64,000 nucleotides of DNA, taken from positions 79,387 to 143,386 of the forward strand of contig CAIJXB010000051.1 of assembly GCA_903824495.1 (NCBI GenBank). The letters run 5' to 3'. The notes beneath the pieces are model-generated. The model did no database searches. It saw nothing but the letters and a program-made list of their open reading frames with translations, and was not told the origin of the DNA. Below are positions 40,962 through 50,085 of this stretch, piece after piece. This DNA is from an uncultured Chlamydiae bacterium. Its GTDB lineage: Bacteria > Chlamydiota > Chlamydiia > Chlamydiales > Rhabdochlamydiaceae. A program made the position numbers and the translations under genes. Within the stretch, counting starts at the first letter, position 1; the number at the start of each line of letters is the position of its first letter.

Positions 40962-43900
40962 TTAGGATCCGACGATTTCTGAGTCTTCAGAAATGATCGG
41001 GAGGATGTCGACGATCCTAGGGTGCCAAGCTAGCCCATTTTTGTAGACGAGCCTTGAACCAATATGGCAGGCAATGATCGCTTTTTTGTGAATGTCAGGA
41101 ATTTCTTTAAAGATCCGCTCAGAATACTTTTTCTTCAAAGTCGGAGGGCAGTAGTTTAAAAGAGCCCGGTTTAAAGGGTCTTTCGGATCTTGAGACAGGG
41201 TGATCCCTTGAAAATAGTCTAAGAGCTCATAAGTATAGAGGTTTATTCTCTGAGAGATCTCCTCAGAGATGTCTGTGAGATAGCCGTGTGTTAGCCCGTG
41301 AGTAGAGAGCAAGAGTCTTGCCTCATCGAGAGCTCTTTGTTTGATGATCTCGAGGATCTCTTTTACAAGTTGCGGTTTCTCTTCGATGAACTCTTGAGGT
41401 TTTAAGCAAAGACAGCAAATGACTTCGTAAGAAGAGCAGATCACGCCCCCTTTATTAGAAGAGCTGTCTTTGATAATAACCACACCCATATCTTCCAAGG
41501 TTCTTCTTGCAAAAGGTGTGAGATAAAGGTTGGCTCCTTCGATGATGGCAAGAGAGGTGGGTTTGCCACTTTCATCTAAGAAATCTTTAATGTTGGATTC
41601 ATTCAAAGTGCGAGGGCGCCCTCCGCCTGGAATGAAGATGTCAGCTTTTGTTTGGTGGACGGTGTGGCGCAAAATGTGGTTCATTTCATTACCAGAGAGC
41701 CACTCCTCGACAAGCTTCCCTTTTTCTTTTTTAAGAAGAAGAGTTTGAAAGGTGTAGGCGTTTTGTTCTCGTTTGCTGCGAAGGTCTAGTAAAAAACCAC
41801 CATCTGAGAGTTTTTCAGGTGGATAGAAACGGATCGGTTTTTGCTCTACGAAAAGACGGTTCAATTCTTCAAGATCAAGTCCTTTTGGATCAAAAATCGT
41901 TCCTGATACGTCGATGGTTGTGAGTAATTTAGCTGTTTTTGGATAAAACCGAAACAAGTTGACCATTTCATTCCCAGCAACGTCCCCATCAGGACCTCCT
42001 GACATTTTGATGGTAAAGGGTGTTTTGTTGGGATCGATCCCTATAAATTTCAAAGCCTCTTCCATGTAGACGTTCACTCCAAGAGAGGTGACACCGTATT
42101 CTTTATGGTTGATCCCAAGGCTTGATTTACTAGAGATAAAGGCATTGCCTGGTTTGTAACCATAATGCTCACTGAAATTTGCGATCCATTCGATGATTTC
42201 ATTGTGCATGTTTTCATCGGGACCTAAGTAGATGTATTCCGGCTTTTTAAAAGAGTCGACGATGTGTTTTGCTTTGAGCGTTCCATCGGGGTTGCAGTTG
42301 AGCAGCGTGACAAAGCACTCTATGTAAGAGCGCTGAGATTGATGCAAGTGCTCTAGTTTACTGTTAGAAAGGAAGGTTTGAACTTGCTTTTGAATGGCTT
42401 CTAGGGGGAAGCCTGCTTCTTCTAGTTCTTTAGAAAGGATTTCAGCTTCTTGAGCAAGTCTTTCAAAAGGCTCTAGAAAGATAACGCCTTTAGCTCCACC
42501 TTCAGGAATATCCTTATTCTTCTTTTGCTGGGTGTAGGCAAGGCCGTAACACTCTAAAAAGACATAGTTTCTCTCTGATACCATTTTTTCCCGCTTATCG
42601 GGAACAACAGTTCGAAGGCCACCCCTTGCAAGGTCTTTAAAGCGGATATGAAAGCCTAAGAAATGAAAACCTTTCATAAAGTAAATGGCGAAGGGGAGTT
42701 CTGGGAATTTTTCTTTTCGATCAAAAGGTAGGTGATCTAGGTAGTGTGGGTCGAGTCTAAAGCTAAATGCAGTCTTGTTGTTGCGATAAAAGTTCGTTTT
42801 TAAGAGAAACTCTACAAAATTAGAAGCTTGTCTTAAGATGTTTTTGTTCATCGTGTCGTGGATTTCATTTCCAGTATCTAGTAGGTCTACACGCTCTAAA
42901 AACTGTTTCTTTGTCTCTTCATATGCTTTGAGGTCATGGGTTTCCGGATGGAATTTTTGCTCAAACCCTTTCATAAGCAAGCAAAACAGCTCTGGATGTC
43001 TACACACCCCTTCTTCGATATGACGGAAGGAATAGGCATTGATGTCAGAAAGAACAAGGGCCTGGTGGATGAAATAGACCATAGATTTGATCAGGTTCCC
43101 GATATTGCCTCGAACAAGCCCAGAGTCCACAAACGTTGTTTCTACGTGCTCTTGTCCTTCAAAGTATTTTAAGGTCACAAGTTCTTGTAAAAAGTCGGTG
43201 ATGTTGGCCTCTTCCCAGGCAGCTTTCCCGTGGACCCCATTTAAGCCAATCGATAAGAGAAGGATGTTTTTTCCATCATGGGAATGAACATAGATCGCAT
43301 TGACCCTTTTCATCGTAAGGTTATGACGATGAACAATCTTTGCTAAGTGATAGAGGAACTTGTGTTTGGGGACACTCCGCCAAGCAAAGACAAGCTGCAA
43401 GGAAGGGGTGTCTTTCTTTTCTTTCCAGTCTTTATTGTATCTTTCTAGATATTGGCAGTTGTCTCTTGACTGAGCTCTAAAGAGCATGTCAAGCGCAACT
43501 ATCAATCTTTCAGAAGTAAGGGCTCTTAAAAATCTGGGGTTGAGCTGCTTGATAAGGTAATGAAAGTCAGGTTCTTCAACTTCAGGATTGCGGCTTTTAA
43601 GTTGAGCGAAGATCTCTTTGTATTGAGTCGGGGGAAATAGATCTTCATGAACCTCTATTTCTTCTGAATGGGTCATGAATGAAACCATCGCAACCCTTAA
43701 AGGGACGGCTTTTGCGAAGGGAAGGGGGGCATTAGAGATAAAGGTTCTGTAGTTTTTGATTCCTCTGGTCTGATATTTGGAGAGGATCTTTAAATCGGCA
43801 TCAGGGCTATCTAAACAAAGGGAAAAGGCCTCGTGTTTTAGGTGGACTTCCGTGAAGTATTCTTGAAGCGGTAGCCCCATTAAGCTTCTGGCAATTAAGA

Positions 43901-44030
43901 GGATATTTTTGTGTTCGACCTCTTCAAAGAAGCTCTGCGGCATATGATTTTCCAGCCACTCGTAGAAAACCTTTAGCTTTTCGCCTTCTCTTTCAATTTC
44001 TCGCTGCAGTTCATCTTTAGACGAGCTCAT
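40962..44030 (-). CDS. Large NAD-type glutamate dehydrogenase
   Basis: The 1022-residue protein belongs to the 115-kDa class of NAD-dependent glutamate dehydrogenases. The catalytic core lies from about residue 470 on: RFKDLARGGLRTVVP and PEGGAKGVIFLEP (substrate-binding Lys in GGAKG), KMSGGPDGDVAGNEM (about 690-704, cofactor loop) and PGGGRPRTLNESN. The N-terminal 450 residues are the regulatory region typical of large forms. The enzyme oxidises glutamate to 2-oxoglutarate and ammonia, feeding the TCA cycle. An amoeba-associated chlamydia could live on host glutamate this way. It is a single gene with its own terminator, upstream spacer 74 bases from the transketolase gene. Confidence 0.92.
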   Translation of the reverse strand: MSSSKDELQREIEREGEKLKVFYEWLENHMPQSFFEEVEHKNILLIARSLMGLPLQEYFTEVHLKHEAFSLCLDSPDADLKILSKYQTRGIKNYRTFISNAPLPFAKAVPLRVAMVSFMTHSEEIEVHEDLFPPTQYKEIFAQLKSRNPEVEEPDFHYLIKQLNPRFLRALTSERLIVALDMLFRAQSRDNCQYLERYNKDWKEKKDTPSLQLVFAWRSVPKHKFLYHLAKIVHRHNLTMKRVNAIYVHSHDGKNILLLSIGLNGVHGKAAWEEANITDFLQELVTLKYFEGQEHVETTFVDSGLVRGNIGNLIKSMVYFIHQALVLSDINAYSFRHIEEGVCRHPELFCLLMKGFEQKFHPETHDLKAYEETKKQFLERVDLLDTGNEIHDTMNKNILRQASNFVEFLLKTNFYRNNKTAFSFRLDPHYLDHLPFDRKEKFPELPFAIYFMKGFHFLGFHIRFKDLARGGLRTVVPDKREKMVSERNYVFLECYGLAYTQQKKNKDIPEGGAKGVIFLEPFERLAQEAEILSKELEEAGFPLEAIQKQVQTFLSNSKLEHLHQSQRSYIECFVTLLNCNPDGTLKAKHIVDSFKKPEYIYLGPDENMHNEIIEWIANFSEHYGYKPGNAFISSKSSLGINHKEYGVTSLGVNVYMEEALKFIGIDPNKTPFTIKMSGGPDGDVAGNEMVNLFRFYPKTAKLLTTIDVSGTIFDPKGLDLEELNRLFVEQKPIRFYPPEKLSDGGFLLDLRSKREQNAYTFQTLLLKKEKGKLVEEWLSGNEMNHILRHTVHQTKADIFIPGGGRPRTLNESNIKDFLDESGKPTSLAIIEGANLYLTPFARRTLEDMGVVIIKDSSSNKGGVICSSYEVICCLCLKPQEFIEEKPQLVKEILEIIKQRALDEARLLLSTHGLTHGYLTDISEEISQRINLYTYELLDYFQGITLSQDPKDPLNRALLNYCPPTLKKKYSERIFKEIPDIHKKAIIACHIGSRLVYKNGLAWHPRIVDILPIISEDSEIVGS

Positions 44031-44104
44031 GCTGGATTCTCTTTAATTTAAGTGTGCTAACTTAATTATTGTTGATAATTATAAAATGGTCAACAGTTAT
44101 TTTG

Positions 44105-46117
44105 TTAAGTTGAAATACGTTCAATAATTTGCTGCGGAGTAAATCCAAACTCACGAGCCAAGTCTTCTTTCGTCGCTGATTTGCCAAATGTATTCAGACC
44201 GATCACGATGCCGCCTAGCACGTATTTATGCCATCCCATCTCAGAAGCTGCTTCAATACTAACCCTTTTTCCACTGTTTTTGCCTAAGAGGCTTTCTTTA
44301 TACTCATCTGATTGTTCATCAAAAAGCTTCCAGCAGGGCATTGACACGACTCTACAAGAATAGCCCTTTTTTTCTAACTCTTCTGCGACTTGCAGAGAGA
44401 TCTCAACCTCAGAGCCCGTAGCTATGAGGGTATAATCTAAAGGGGATCTCTTCCCTTCTCGAGCAACATATGCACCGCGACCTAAAGACTCCGCATAGGT
44501 TTGTTTTTGCGTTACTTGAGAGGTTTCTTGCCTAGAGAGGACAATCGCTGTAGGTCCATCATATTTCAAAGCAGCAAGCCACGCCATTTTAACTTCATTT
44601 GCATCAGCTGGTCTAATCACAAGTAGGTTGGGAATAGATCGAAGATGACAGAGCTGTTCAATAGGTTGGTGCGTTGGGCCATCTTGTCCAATGAAGATTG
44701 AATCATGGGTGAACTGATAAATCACTTTTACTCTCATTAAGGCAGCCATTCGTATGCTACTTAGCATGTAATCTGAAAATCCCAAAAACGTTCCAATGAA
44801 AGGAGTGATCATTTTTGTTTGAGCAAGACCTATGGCGATCCCTCCCATTCCAAATTCTCTAACGCCGTATTTGATATTCTTGCCTAAAAGGTCTGATGCC
44901 GTGATGACACTGTGCTGGTGCATATGGGTCATATCAGAGCGCGCCAAATCAGCAGATCCTCCATAGAGACCGGGTAGTAGATCTCCTAAAAAGTTAAGGA
45001 CAAGGCTGGAAGCTTTTCGTCCAGATACTTTTTCAGGAATGTCGATATTGAAAAGCTGATCTTCGATATTATCTGGAAGCCATCTAGAAGCCATTTTTTG
45101 ATATTCTTCAAAAAGCTCAGGGTATTGCTGAGCCCAAGTTTGAAAAGTCTCATCCCACACTTTTTCATTGAGGGCGCCCCATTCAGACCTTTCCTTGAAA
45201 AAATCATAAGCCTCTTGCGGAACATAAAAATCAATGTCCGGAAATCCAAGACTTTGCTTCGTTGTTTTACGCTCTTGTTCTTCCAAAGGCTCGCTATGAA
45301 TGAAATAGGAGCCCGCTTGAGTGGCAGCCCCCCTTCCGATCGTTGTATCTGCGATGATCAAAACAGGCCTGTCTTGCCGCTCGCGGAGCGGGCCCAGAAC
45401 ATCATGCAGAGCATCAAAATCATGGCCATCAATTTCATAAACATCCCACCCGTAAGCCAAATAACGCTGCCTTGTGTCTTCAGAGCAGCTTTCAGAAACA
45501 AACCCGTCTAAACAGGTTTTGTTTCTATCATAAATTATGATGATGTTATTGAGATTTAGATGGCCTGCCAAAGATGAAGCTTCATGAGAGATCCCTTCCA
45601 TGAAGCAGCCATCTCCTGCCAAAATGACAACTTTTGCATCAAAAAGAGAAAGTGAATCTTTGTTGAACCTGGCTCCTAATAGTTTTAAGCCTAAAGCCTG
45701 ACCAATTCCATGGGAAATGCCTTGACCGTCTACTCCTGTTGTCGTTTCAATGCCCGGTGTCAATCGATATTGGGGATGACTTGGAGTTTTTGAATTTAAC
45801 TGCCTAAACTGTTTTAGATCATCAAGACTAAGTCTTGATCCACTCAAATGCAAGCAAGAGTATTGTAACATTGAAGCGTGGCCTGCGGAAAGAACAAACC
45901 TGTCTCTATTTGGAAACTCAAGATTATGGGGGGTATATCTTAAAAATGAGCCGTAAAGATACGCAGCAATTTCAGCGCAGCCCATGGGAGTTCCAGCATG
46001 TCCAGAGCCAGCTTTTTCCACGGCATCGATGGAAAGGCATCGAATGGTACTTGCAATGACCGTAAGCGGTTCTTTAGTCGCCGTATCTAAACAGGAAGTT
46101 TGTATTGTAGTTGTCAT
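44105..46117 (-). CDS. tkt: Transketolase
   Basis: The 670-residue protein has all transketolase landmarks: AGSGHAGTPMGCAEIAAYL near the N-terminus, GDGCFMEGISHEASSLAGH (thiamine diphosphate motif GDG followed by an Asn about 30 residues later in NNIIIIYDRN), FGMGGIAIG with the catalytic Glu just before, and HDSIFIGQDGPTHQP. It moves two-carbon units in the pentose phosphate pathway. ATG 46117 is used; the longer frame begins with TTG at 46138. AAGGG lies about 10 bases before the ATG. The gene is 74 bases from the glutamate dehydrogenase start, and no terminator was seen between them. Confidence 0.97.
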   Translation of the reverse strand: MTTTIQTSCLDTATKEPLTVIASTIRCLSIDAVEKAGSGHAGTPMGCAEIAAYLYGSFLRYTPHNLEFPNRDRFVLSAGHASMLQYSCLHLSGSRLSLDDLKQFRQLNSKTPSHPQYRLTPGIETTTGVDGQGISHGIGQALGLKLLGARFNKDSLSLFDAKVVILAGDGCFMEGISHEASSLAGHLNLNNIIIIYDRNKTCLDGFVSESCSEDTRQRYLAYGWDVYEIDGHDFDALHDVLGPLRERQDRPVLIIADTTIGRGAATQAGSYFIHSEPLEEQERKTTKQSLGFPDIDFYVPQEAYDFFKERSEWGALNEKVWDETFQTWAQQYPELFEEYQKMASRWLPDNIEDQLFNIDIPEKVSGRKASSLVLNFLGDLLPGLYGGSADLARSDMTHMHQHSVITASDLLGKNIKYGVREFGMGGIAIGLAQTKMITPFIGTFLGFSDYMLSSIRMAALMRVKVIYQFTHDSIFIGQDGPTHQPIEQLCHLRSIPNLLVIRPADANEVKMAWLAALKYDGPTAIVLSRQETSQVTQKQTYAESLGRGAYVAREGKRSPLDYTLIATGSEVEISLQVAEELEKKGYSCRVVSMPCWKLFDEQSDEYKESLLGKNSGKRVSIEAASEMGWHKYVLGGIVIGLNTFGKSATKEDLAREFGFTPQQIIERIST

Positions 46118-46188
46118 CGCTCTCTTTTCCCTTTGCAAGGCGCATTAAGGGAATAATTATGGAGCAAGAATCTTTCGCGTCAAGGAAT

Positions 46189-46929
46189 TCAGTCTTCTGT
46201 CTTCTTTTTCCCATTCAGCGACTTTAAGATGTGGAGCTGGCCTGAAAGAGAGTAGATGGCTACGAGTCTTGCAACTAAGATCGCCATATAAAACTGCCCT
46301 ATAAATCCTTCGATGACAACAACTGTTTGTCCTAGATCTTTCATGGCGACAATGTCCCCATAACCTACAGTCAAAAGAGTCACAAAGCTAAAGTAGAGCA
46401 TTTCTGAGATGTATTGCTCGTAGGCAAAGAGATCTAGCCCTGTGTTGCGGCTGATAAAAAAGGTTCCAGGCGTTAGCCACTCAATGAACCAAAATAGATA
46501 AGCAAAACCGATTGCGAGTAGGAAATAGGCGCAGACGACACCTCTTAGCGTTTCAAAGGTCACCTTCGCTCTTATAAATACATCATGAATGATAGAAATT
46601 GTGCAAAGAAAGGTAAAGATCACAGTTAGTAAAGTTGTGGCAGCAAGGCTCCAGGTTTGTTTGGAGTATAGGTCCCACCAAAAAAGAAGAACGGTAGGGA
46701 TAGCAAGGAAGACTTCAGCAAGCTTAACTTTGCGAGAGTGTTTACAGTTAAAGATCGCAGCTAAAATCGTACCTGTTAGCAAAAGTTTCCAAATGGCTAA
46801 ATAAAGAACAGATTCTTCGCTTAAAGGGCGATCAGGCCGAAAAACAAAAAGAACAATGAGCCCTATGAACAAGATATTATAGTGTCCACTAAAGAAGCCT
46901 AAACGTTTTGACGAGAGAAGCGAAGCCAT
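46189..46929 (-). CDS. Potassium-channel-like membrane protein
   Basis: The 246-residue protein has about six hydrophobic segments. TLLTVGYGDI near residue 187 is the K+ selectivity filter, between the last two helices (YFSFVT and VVVIEGFIGQFYMAILVARLVAIYS). It lacks an S4 segment rich in Arg and a cytoplasmic RCK domain, so it is a simple ion_trans_2-type channel. It could set membrane potential or osmotic balance. It is a single gene 72 bases from the transketolase start. Confidence 0.85.
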   Translation of the reverse strand: MASLLSSKRLGFFSGHYNILFIGLIVLFVFRPDRPLSEESVLYLAIWKLLLTGTILAAIFNCKHSRKVKLAEVFLAIPTVLLFWWDLYSKQTWSLAATTLLTVIFTFLCTISIIHDVFIRAKVTFETLRGVVCAYFLLAIGFAYLFWFIEWLTPGTFFISRNTGLDLFAYEQYISEMLYFSFVTLLTVGYGDIVAMKDLGQTVVVIEGFIGQFYMAILVARLVAIYSLSGQLHILKSLNGKKKTED

Positions 46930-47098
46930 GAGTTTTTCCTTTTTTCTTCACCATCTAGAAAAAAACATTTTTTGTCTATAATAGCTTCGCTACATATACT
47001 ATTCGGCTAAATTGATTTCTGAAAGAAAAAGCCTAAGTTCATGACTCCTTTGCCATCCAATTCAATACAAATTCTAATCAACGATGCTAAGATGTTGC

Positions 47099-47947
47099 TC
47101 ATTCATCCGGAGTAGTTATAGATTCTTTTATTAAATCAGCGAATGAGACTTCCGTTGTTTTGGTGTTACGGTGAATATGAATAAGGTCGTCATTGCGTTC
47201 AATATCGAATGTTTGTTGAGTTGTTTTGGTCGTACCGAGGGTGTAATTCCGGATGGAATAGGTAGGTGAAGAATGGGTAGATGGGCAATTTTCTTTTATA
47301 ATTGCTAGACCTTTTTTTAGCGGGTCAATGTCTTCTTCTTTGAGATTTGCTGCGGATAGAGTTGCCTTTGGTTGATATACAACTGGTCTGTCATCTCTCT
47401 TAGAGTCAGATCCAATAGAAATCTGAGCTTCTAAAAGGAAGGGAGAAGACAAAGCGTTTTCGGCAAAATCCTTGATTTGTGTAGCGATATCTTTGATTGA
47501 CTCTACAAGAAAGTCTATTGCTATATCGTTGTTTTGTGAGATGTCAACAGAGAGGATGCAGGATTTTTTGTTTGCCGTATCTATACGTTCTTCATATTCA
47601 ACTGTTTTTGGGTAGTTTTCGGTGAGATTTTCGAGAACGGATTTTATTTCCGGATTGGCAGCTAAGTAAGCTCTAGACTTTAATGCACGATTGAAGATTT
47701 CTCTAGGGACACTACCCTCGAGTAGTATGCCATTAGGGTATTTCTGCTCTATTGAAGCGGTTGGTTTTACCATTTTAACGGTAATATTCAAGGGAAGCCT
47801 TGGATTGTCTATGTCTGAGTACACATCGCATATCCAATTACGGACAGTTTCAGCGATACGCTGGTCTAGAGGCGCTATAACATGAGGGAGGGGTGATAAA
47901 TTAGTATTTGAAGGGTGCTGAGCTAAAATATTTGTATCTAATTGCAT
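47099..47947 (-). CDS. Hypothetical protein
   Basis: I do not recognise this 282-residue protein. ATG 47947 is preferred (AGAGGA 5 bases before it) to ATG 48004. No signal or membrane segment is found. The middle holds strands (LPLNITVKMVKP, ILSVDIS) and a helical stretch (LVESIKDIATQIKDFAENAL). Residues about 205-265 are Ser/Thr-rich. It has the look of a soluble, perhaps secreted-by-T3 type chlamydial protein, but nothing proves this. The 169 bases to the channel gene hold nothing recognisable. Confidence 0.6.
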   Translation of the reverse strand: MQLDTNILAQHPSNTNLSPLPHVIAPLDQRIAETVRNWICDVYSDIDNPRLPLNITVKMVKPTASIEQKYPNGILLEGSVPREIFNRALKSRAYLAANPEIKSVLENLTENYPKTVEYEERIDTANKKSCILSVDISQNNDIAIDFLVESIKDIATQIKDFAENALSSPFLLEAQISIGSDSKRDDRPVVYQPKATLSAANLKEEDIDPLKKGLAIIKENCPSTHSSPTYSIRNYTLGTTKTTQQTFDIERNDDLIHIHRNTKTTEVSFADLIKESITTPDE

Positions 47948-48004
47948 AAGTTCCTCTGTTTTTTTTCTCTGATTATATTGCGTTGGTTGTTTTTGTTTAA
48001 ACAT

Positions 48005-48297
48005 TAAAATCTTGCGAGATCGTTTTTTTAATAAATCTGATTTTAAATTTGATTTAATGTAATTAAATTTTTTTATATTTTATAATAGGTGGGCCGCTAG
48101 TTTGACTGGCGGATCTCCAAGACTTGGCCTAGAGATTCAATGAAAAAAAGAAGACAATGGCTCTATACCGGTTGTTGGCTTGACGGTTCAACAAAATAAA
48201 GGAGGTATATGGAGACATCGTTTTGCGAAAGCCTTACCCATTTAAAGAGCTGCTCCTAACCCATCAATCTCCTCACTCAGGTAGGACAATATGACTA
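48005..48297 (+). other. 293-bp gap with a hairpin and two very short frames
   Basis: No established gene. A 7-bp hairpin with one G-U pair (CCGCTAG/CTGGCGG, about 48093-48111) precedes a 19-codon frame at 48140-48199 (MKKRRQWLYTGCWLDGSTK). AAAGGAGG then lies just before a second 16-codon frame at 48209-48259 (METSFCESLTHLKSCS). The Shine-Dalgarno match is the strongest in the window, but the peptides resemble nothing I know; they may be leader peptides or relics. Confidence 0.35.
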
Positions 48298-49152
48298 TTA
48301 TGTAATGTAGCTGTTAGCTGCTAACATAAAAGACATCCCCATGATCACAACAAGTGAAAAGCGGAACATGCCTCTGGCCCATCTGGCGTCATTTTCTGCT
48401 TTAAATCCTTTGATGCAAAGATAGAGCCAAACAAGTCCCATGAGAGCTGTCGCAATAGCAAAGATGCGCCCTGTGTAGCCGTAAGCAAGAAATAGAAACG
48501 GTGCTAGAGCAAAAGCTATCACATAAAAAAGCATATGGACTTTTGTGATGTGCATACCTTTTTTTAAAGGCAGTACAGGGATAGCTGCTGCTGTATAGTC
48601 TTTTAATCTAAACATCGCAATGGCGTAGAAGTGGGGCATCTGCCAGAGGATCATGATGGCAAAAAGTAAAAAAGCTGCCATATCAAATTGATTACTGACG
48701 GCGCAGTATCCAATGACGGGAGGAAGAGCTCCTGCAATACTTCCAATGAGCGTTCCATAAGTAGATCTATATTTCCAAAAGCTATACATCACAACGTAGA
48801 AGAAAAAGCCTGTGAGGGCAATGATCGTTGTCAAAAGATTGGTATAGCGAAATAAAGTAATCACGCCACCTATTGCTAAGATAACAGCAAAAAATATCGC
48901 ACTTTTTAAGGATATGATCCCTTTAACTAGGGCTCTATTTTTTGTTCTTTCCATTCTTTGATCAGCTCTTCTATCTATGTAGTTATTAAATACGCAAGCA
49001 GATCCAATGACAAAGCAAATTCCGATGACAGTGGCTAAAAAGAGCCAAAGATCCAAATGTCCCTTAGCAGCTAATGCAAATCCAGCAGCAGTTGTAATGA
49101 CATTTCCCATCAAGATGCCGGGTTTTGTGAGCATGTAGTACGCTTTGATCAT
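48298..49152 (-). CDS. cyoE: Heme O synthase (protoheme IX farnesyltransferase)
   Basis: The 284-residue protein has seven to nine membrane segments of the UbiA superfamily. NNYIDRRADQRMERTKNRAL (about 56-75) is the Asp-rich prenyl-diphosphate-binding motif, and LKDYTAAAIPVLPL is the second conserved loop. It farnesylates protoheme to make heme O for the bo3 oxidase. It ends the leftward cyoABCDE operon, 11 bases after cyoD. Confidence 0.95.
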   Translation of the reverse strand: MIKAYYMLTKPGILMGNVITTAAGFALAAKGHLDLWLFLATVIGICFVIGSACVFNNYIDRRADQRMERTKNRALVKGIISLKSAIFFAVILAIGGVITLFRYTNLLTTIIALTGFFFYVVMYSFWKYRSTYGTLIGSIAGALPPVIGYCAVSNQFDMAAFLLFAIMILWQMPHFYAIAMFRLKDYTAAAIPVLPLKKGMHITKVHMLFYVIAFALAPFLFLAYGYTGRIFAIATALMGLVWLYLCIKGFKAENDARWARGMFRFSLVVIMGMSFMLAANSYIT

Positions 49153-49163
49153 ATGTCGCCTAT

Positions 49164-49505
49164 TTATTTATTGGGGTGGTTCATCATCATATTGTAATCC
49201 AAGTGGTCCATAATCCATAGTGATCCCCAGACTACGATGATCAAAATGGAGAGCATAAATAAGAATGTAAGTAGGTTTCTGTGCGGTCTTGATTCTTCAC
49301 CAAGATGAAGAAATAAAGCCAGCTGAATCACAGTCTGGACAAGAGCTAAGCCAAGAATTGTAAAAAGAAGGGGTCCAACAGAGAACAAGCGGTAATAAAC
49401 TGAAAAGTAGGAAGCAAAGGTTAAAAGAAGAGATAGAACAAATCCCATTACATACTTTTTAACGCTTCCTTCAGGGTGCTGTTCATGAGAATTTAAGTGG
49501 TCCAT
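49164..49505 (-). CDS. cyoD: Cytochrome bo3 oxidase subunit IV
   Basis: The 113-residue protein has three hydrophobic helices (VMGFVLSLLLTFASYF, LALVQTVIQLALFLHL, FLFMLSILIIVVWGSLWIM), the normal subunit IV pattern. ATG 49505 is chosen just after the cyoC stop; the longer frame would overlap cyoC by 67 bases. It helps assemble the copper site of the oxidase. Confidence 0.9.
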   Translation of the reverse strand: MDHLNSHEQHPEGSVKKYVMGFVLSLLLTFASYFSVYYRLFSVGPLLFTILGLALVQTVIQLALFLHLGEESRPHRNLLTFLFMLSILIIVVWGSLWIMDHLDYNMMMNHPNK

Positions 49506-49510
49506 ATGTA

Positions 49511-50080
49511 TTACACGACTCCCATGAGGTAAACGATGGTGAAAATAAAAATCCAAACGACATCTAAAAAGTGCCAAAAAAGGCGCAGACAGTAGAGCCT
49601 TTTATAAGAAACGGGTGTGATTGTTTTATGACGGATCACAGGAACAAGTAAAACGATCATCCAAATAAGGCCCATGGTGATGTGAAGACCATGTGTTCCA
49701 ACAAGCGTAAAAAAGCCAGATAAAAAGGCGCTCGCTTCCCAACTGTGTCCTTCATGAACAAAACGAGTGAACTCCATGAGCTCCATCGTTAAAAAAGCAG
49801 CCCCGAGTAGAAAAGTGATCACAAACCAAAAGACCACTTTTTTTACACTTTTAAGTTGAGAGGGGAGCATCGCAAGACCTGAGGTAAAGCTGCTCGTAAG
49901 TAGTACTAAGGTTTCAGCAAGAGCAAAGGGAAGACTGAAGAGCTGATTTGAGGTGGCCCCTCCATACGTTCCATTATGCAAGACTAAATACGTTGCAAAC
50001 AGCGTTCCAAACAAAATGCAGTCTGTCATTAGATACGTCCAAAATCCAAAAAACGTATTTGCGGTTGTGTCGTGGCTCAT
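49511..50080 (-). CDS. cyoC: Cytochrome bo3 oxidase subunit III
   Basis: The 189-residue protein has five membrane helices. LVTSSFTSGLAML-like and HGLHITMGLIWM match the COX3 family, with the conserved Glu-containing helix (TMELMEFTRFVHEGHSWEAS). It lies 5 bases after cyoB. The length is close to that of the E. coli protein. Confidence 0.95.
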   Translation of the reverse strand: MSHDTTANTFFGFWTYLMTDCILFGTLFATYLVLHNGTYGGATSNQLFSLPFALAETLVLLTSSFTSGLAMLPSQLKSVKKVVFWFVITFLLGAAFLTMELMEFTRFVHEGHSWEASAFLSGFFTLVGTHGLHITMGLIWMIVLLVPVIRHKTITPVSYKRLYCLRLFWHFLDVVWIFIFTIVYLMGVV

Positions 50081-50085
50081 AATTG

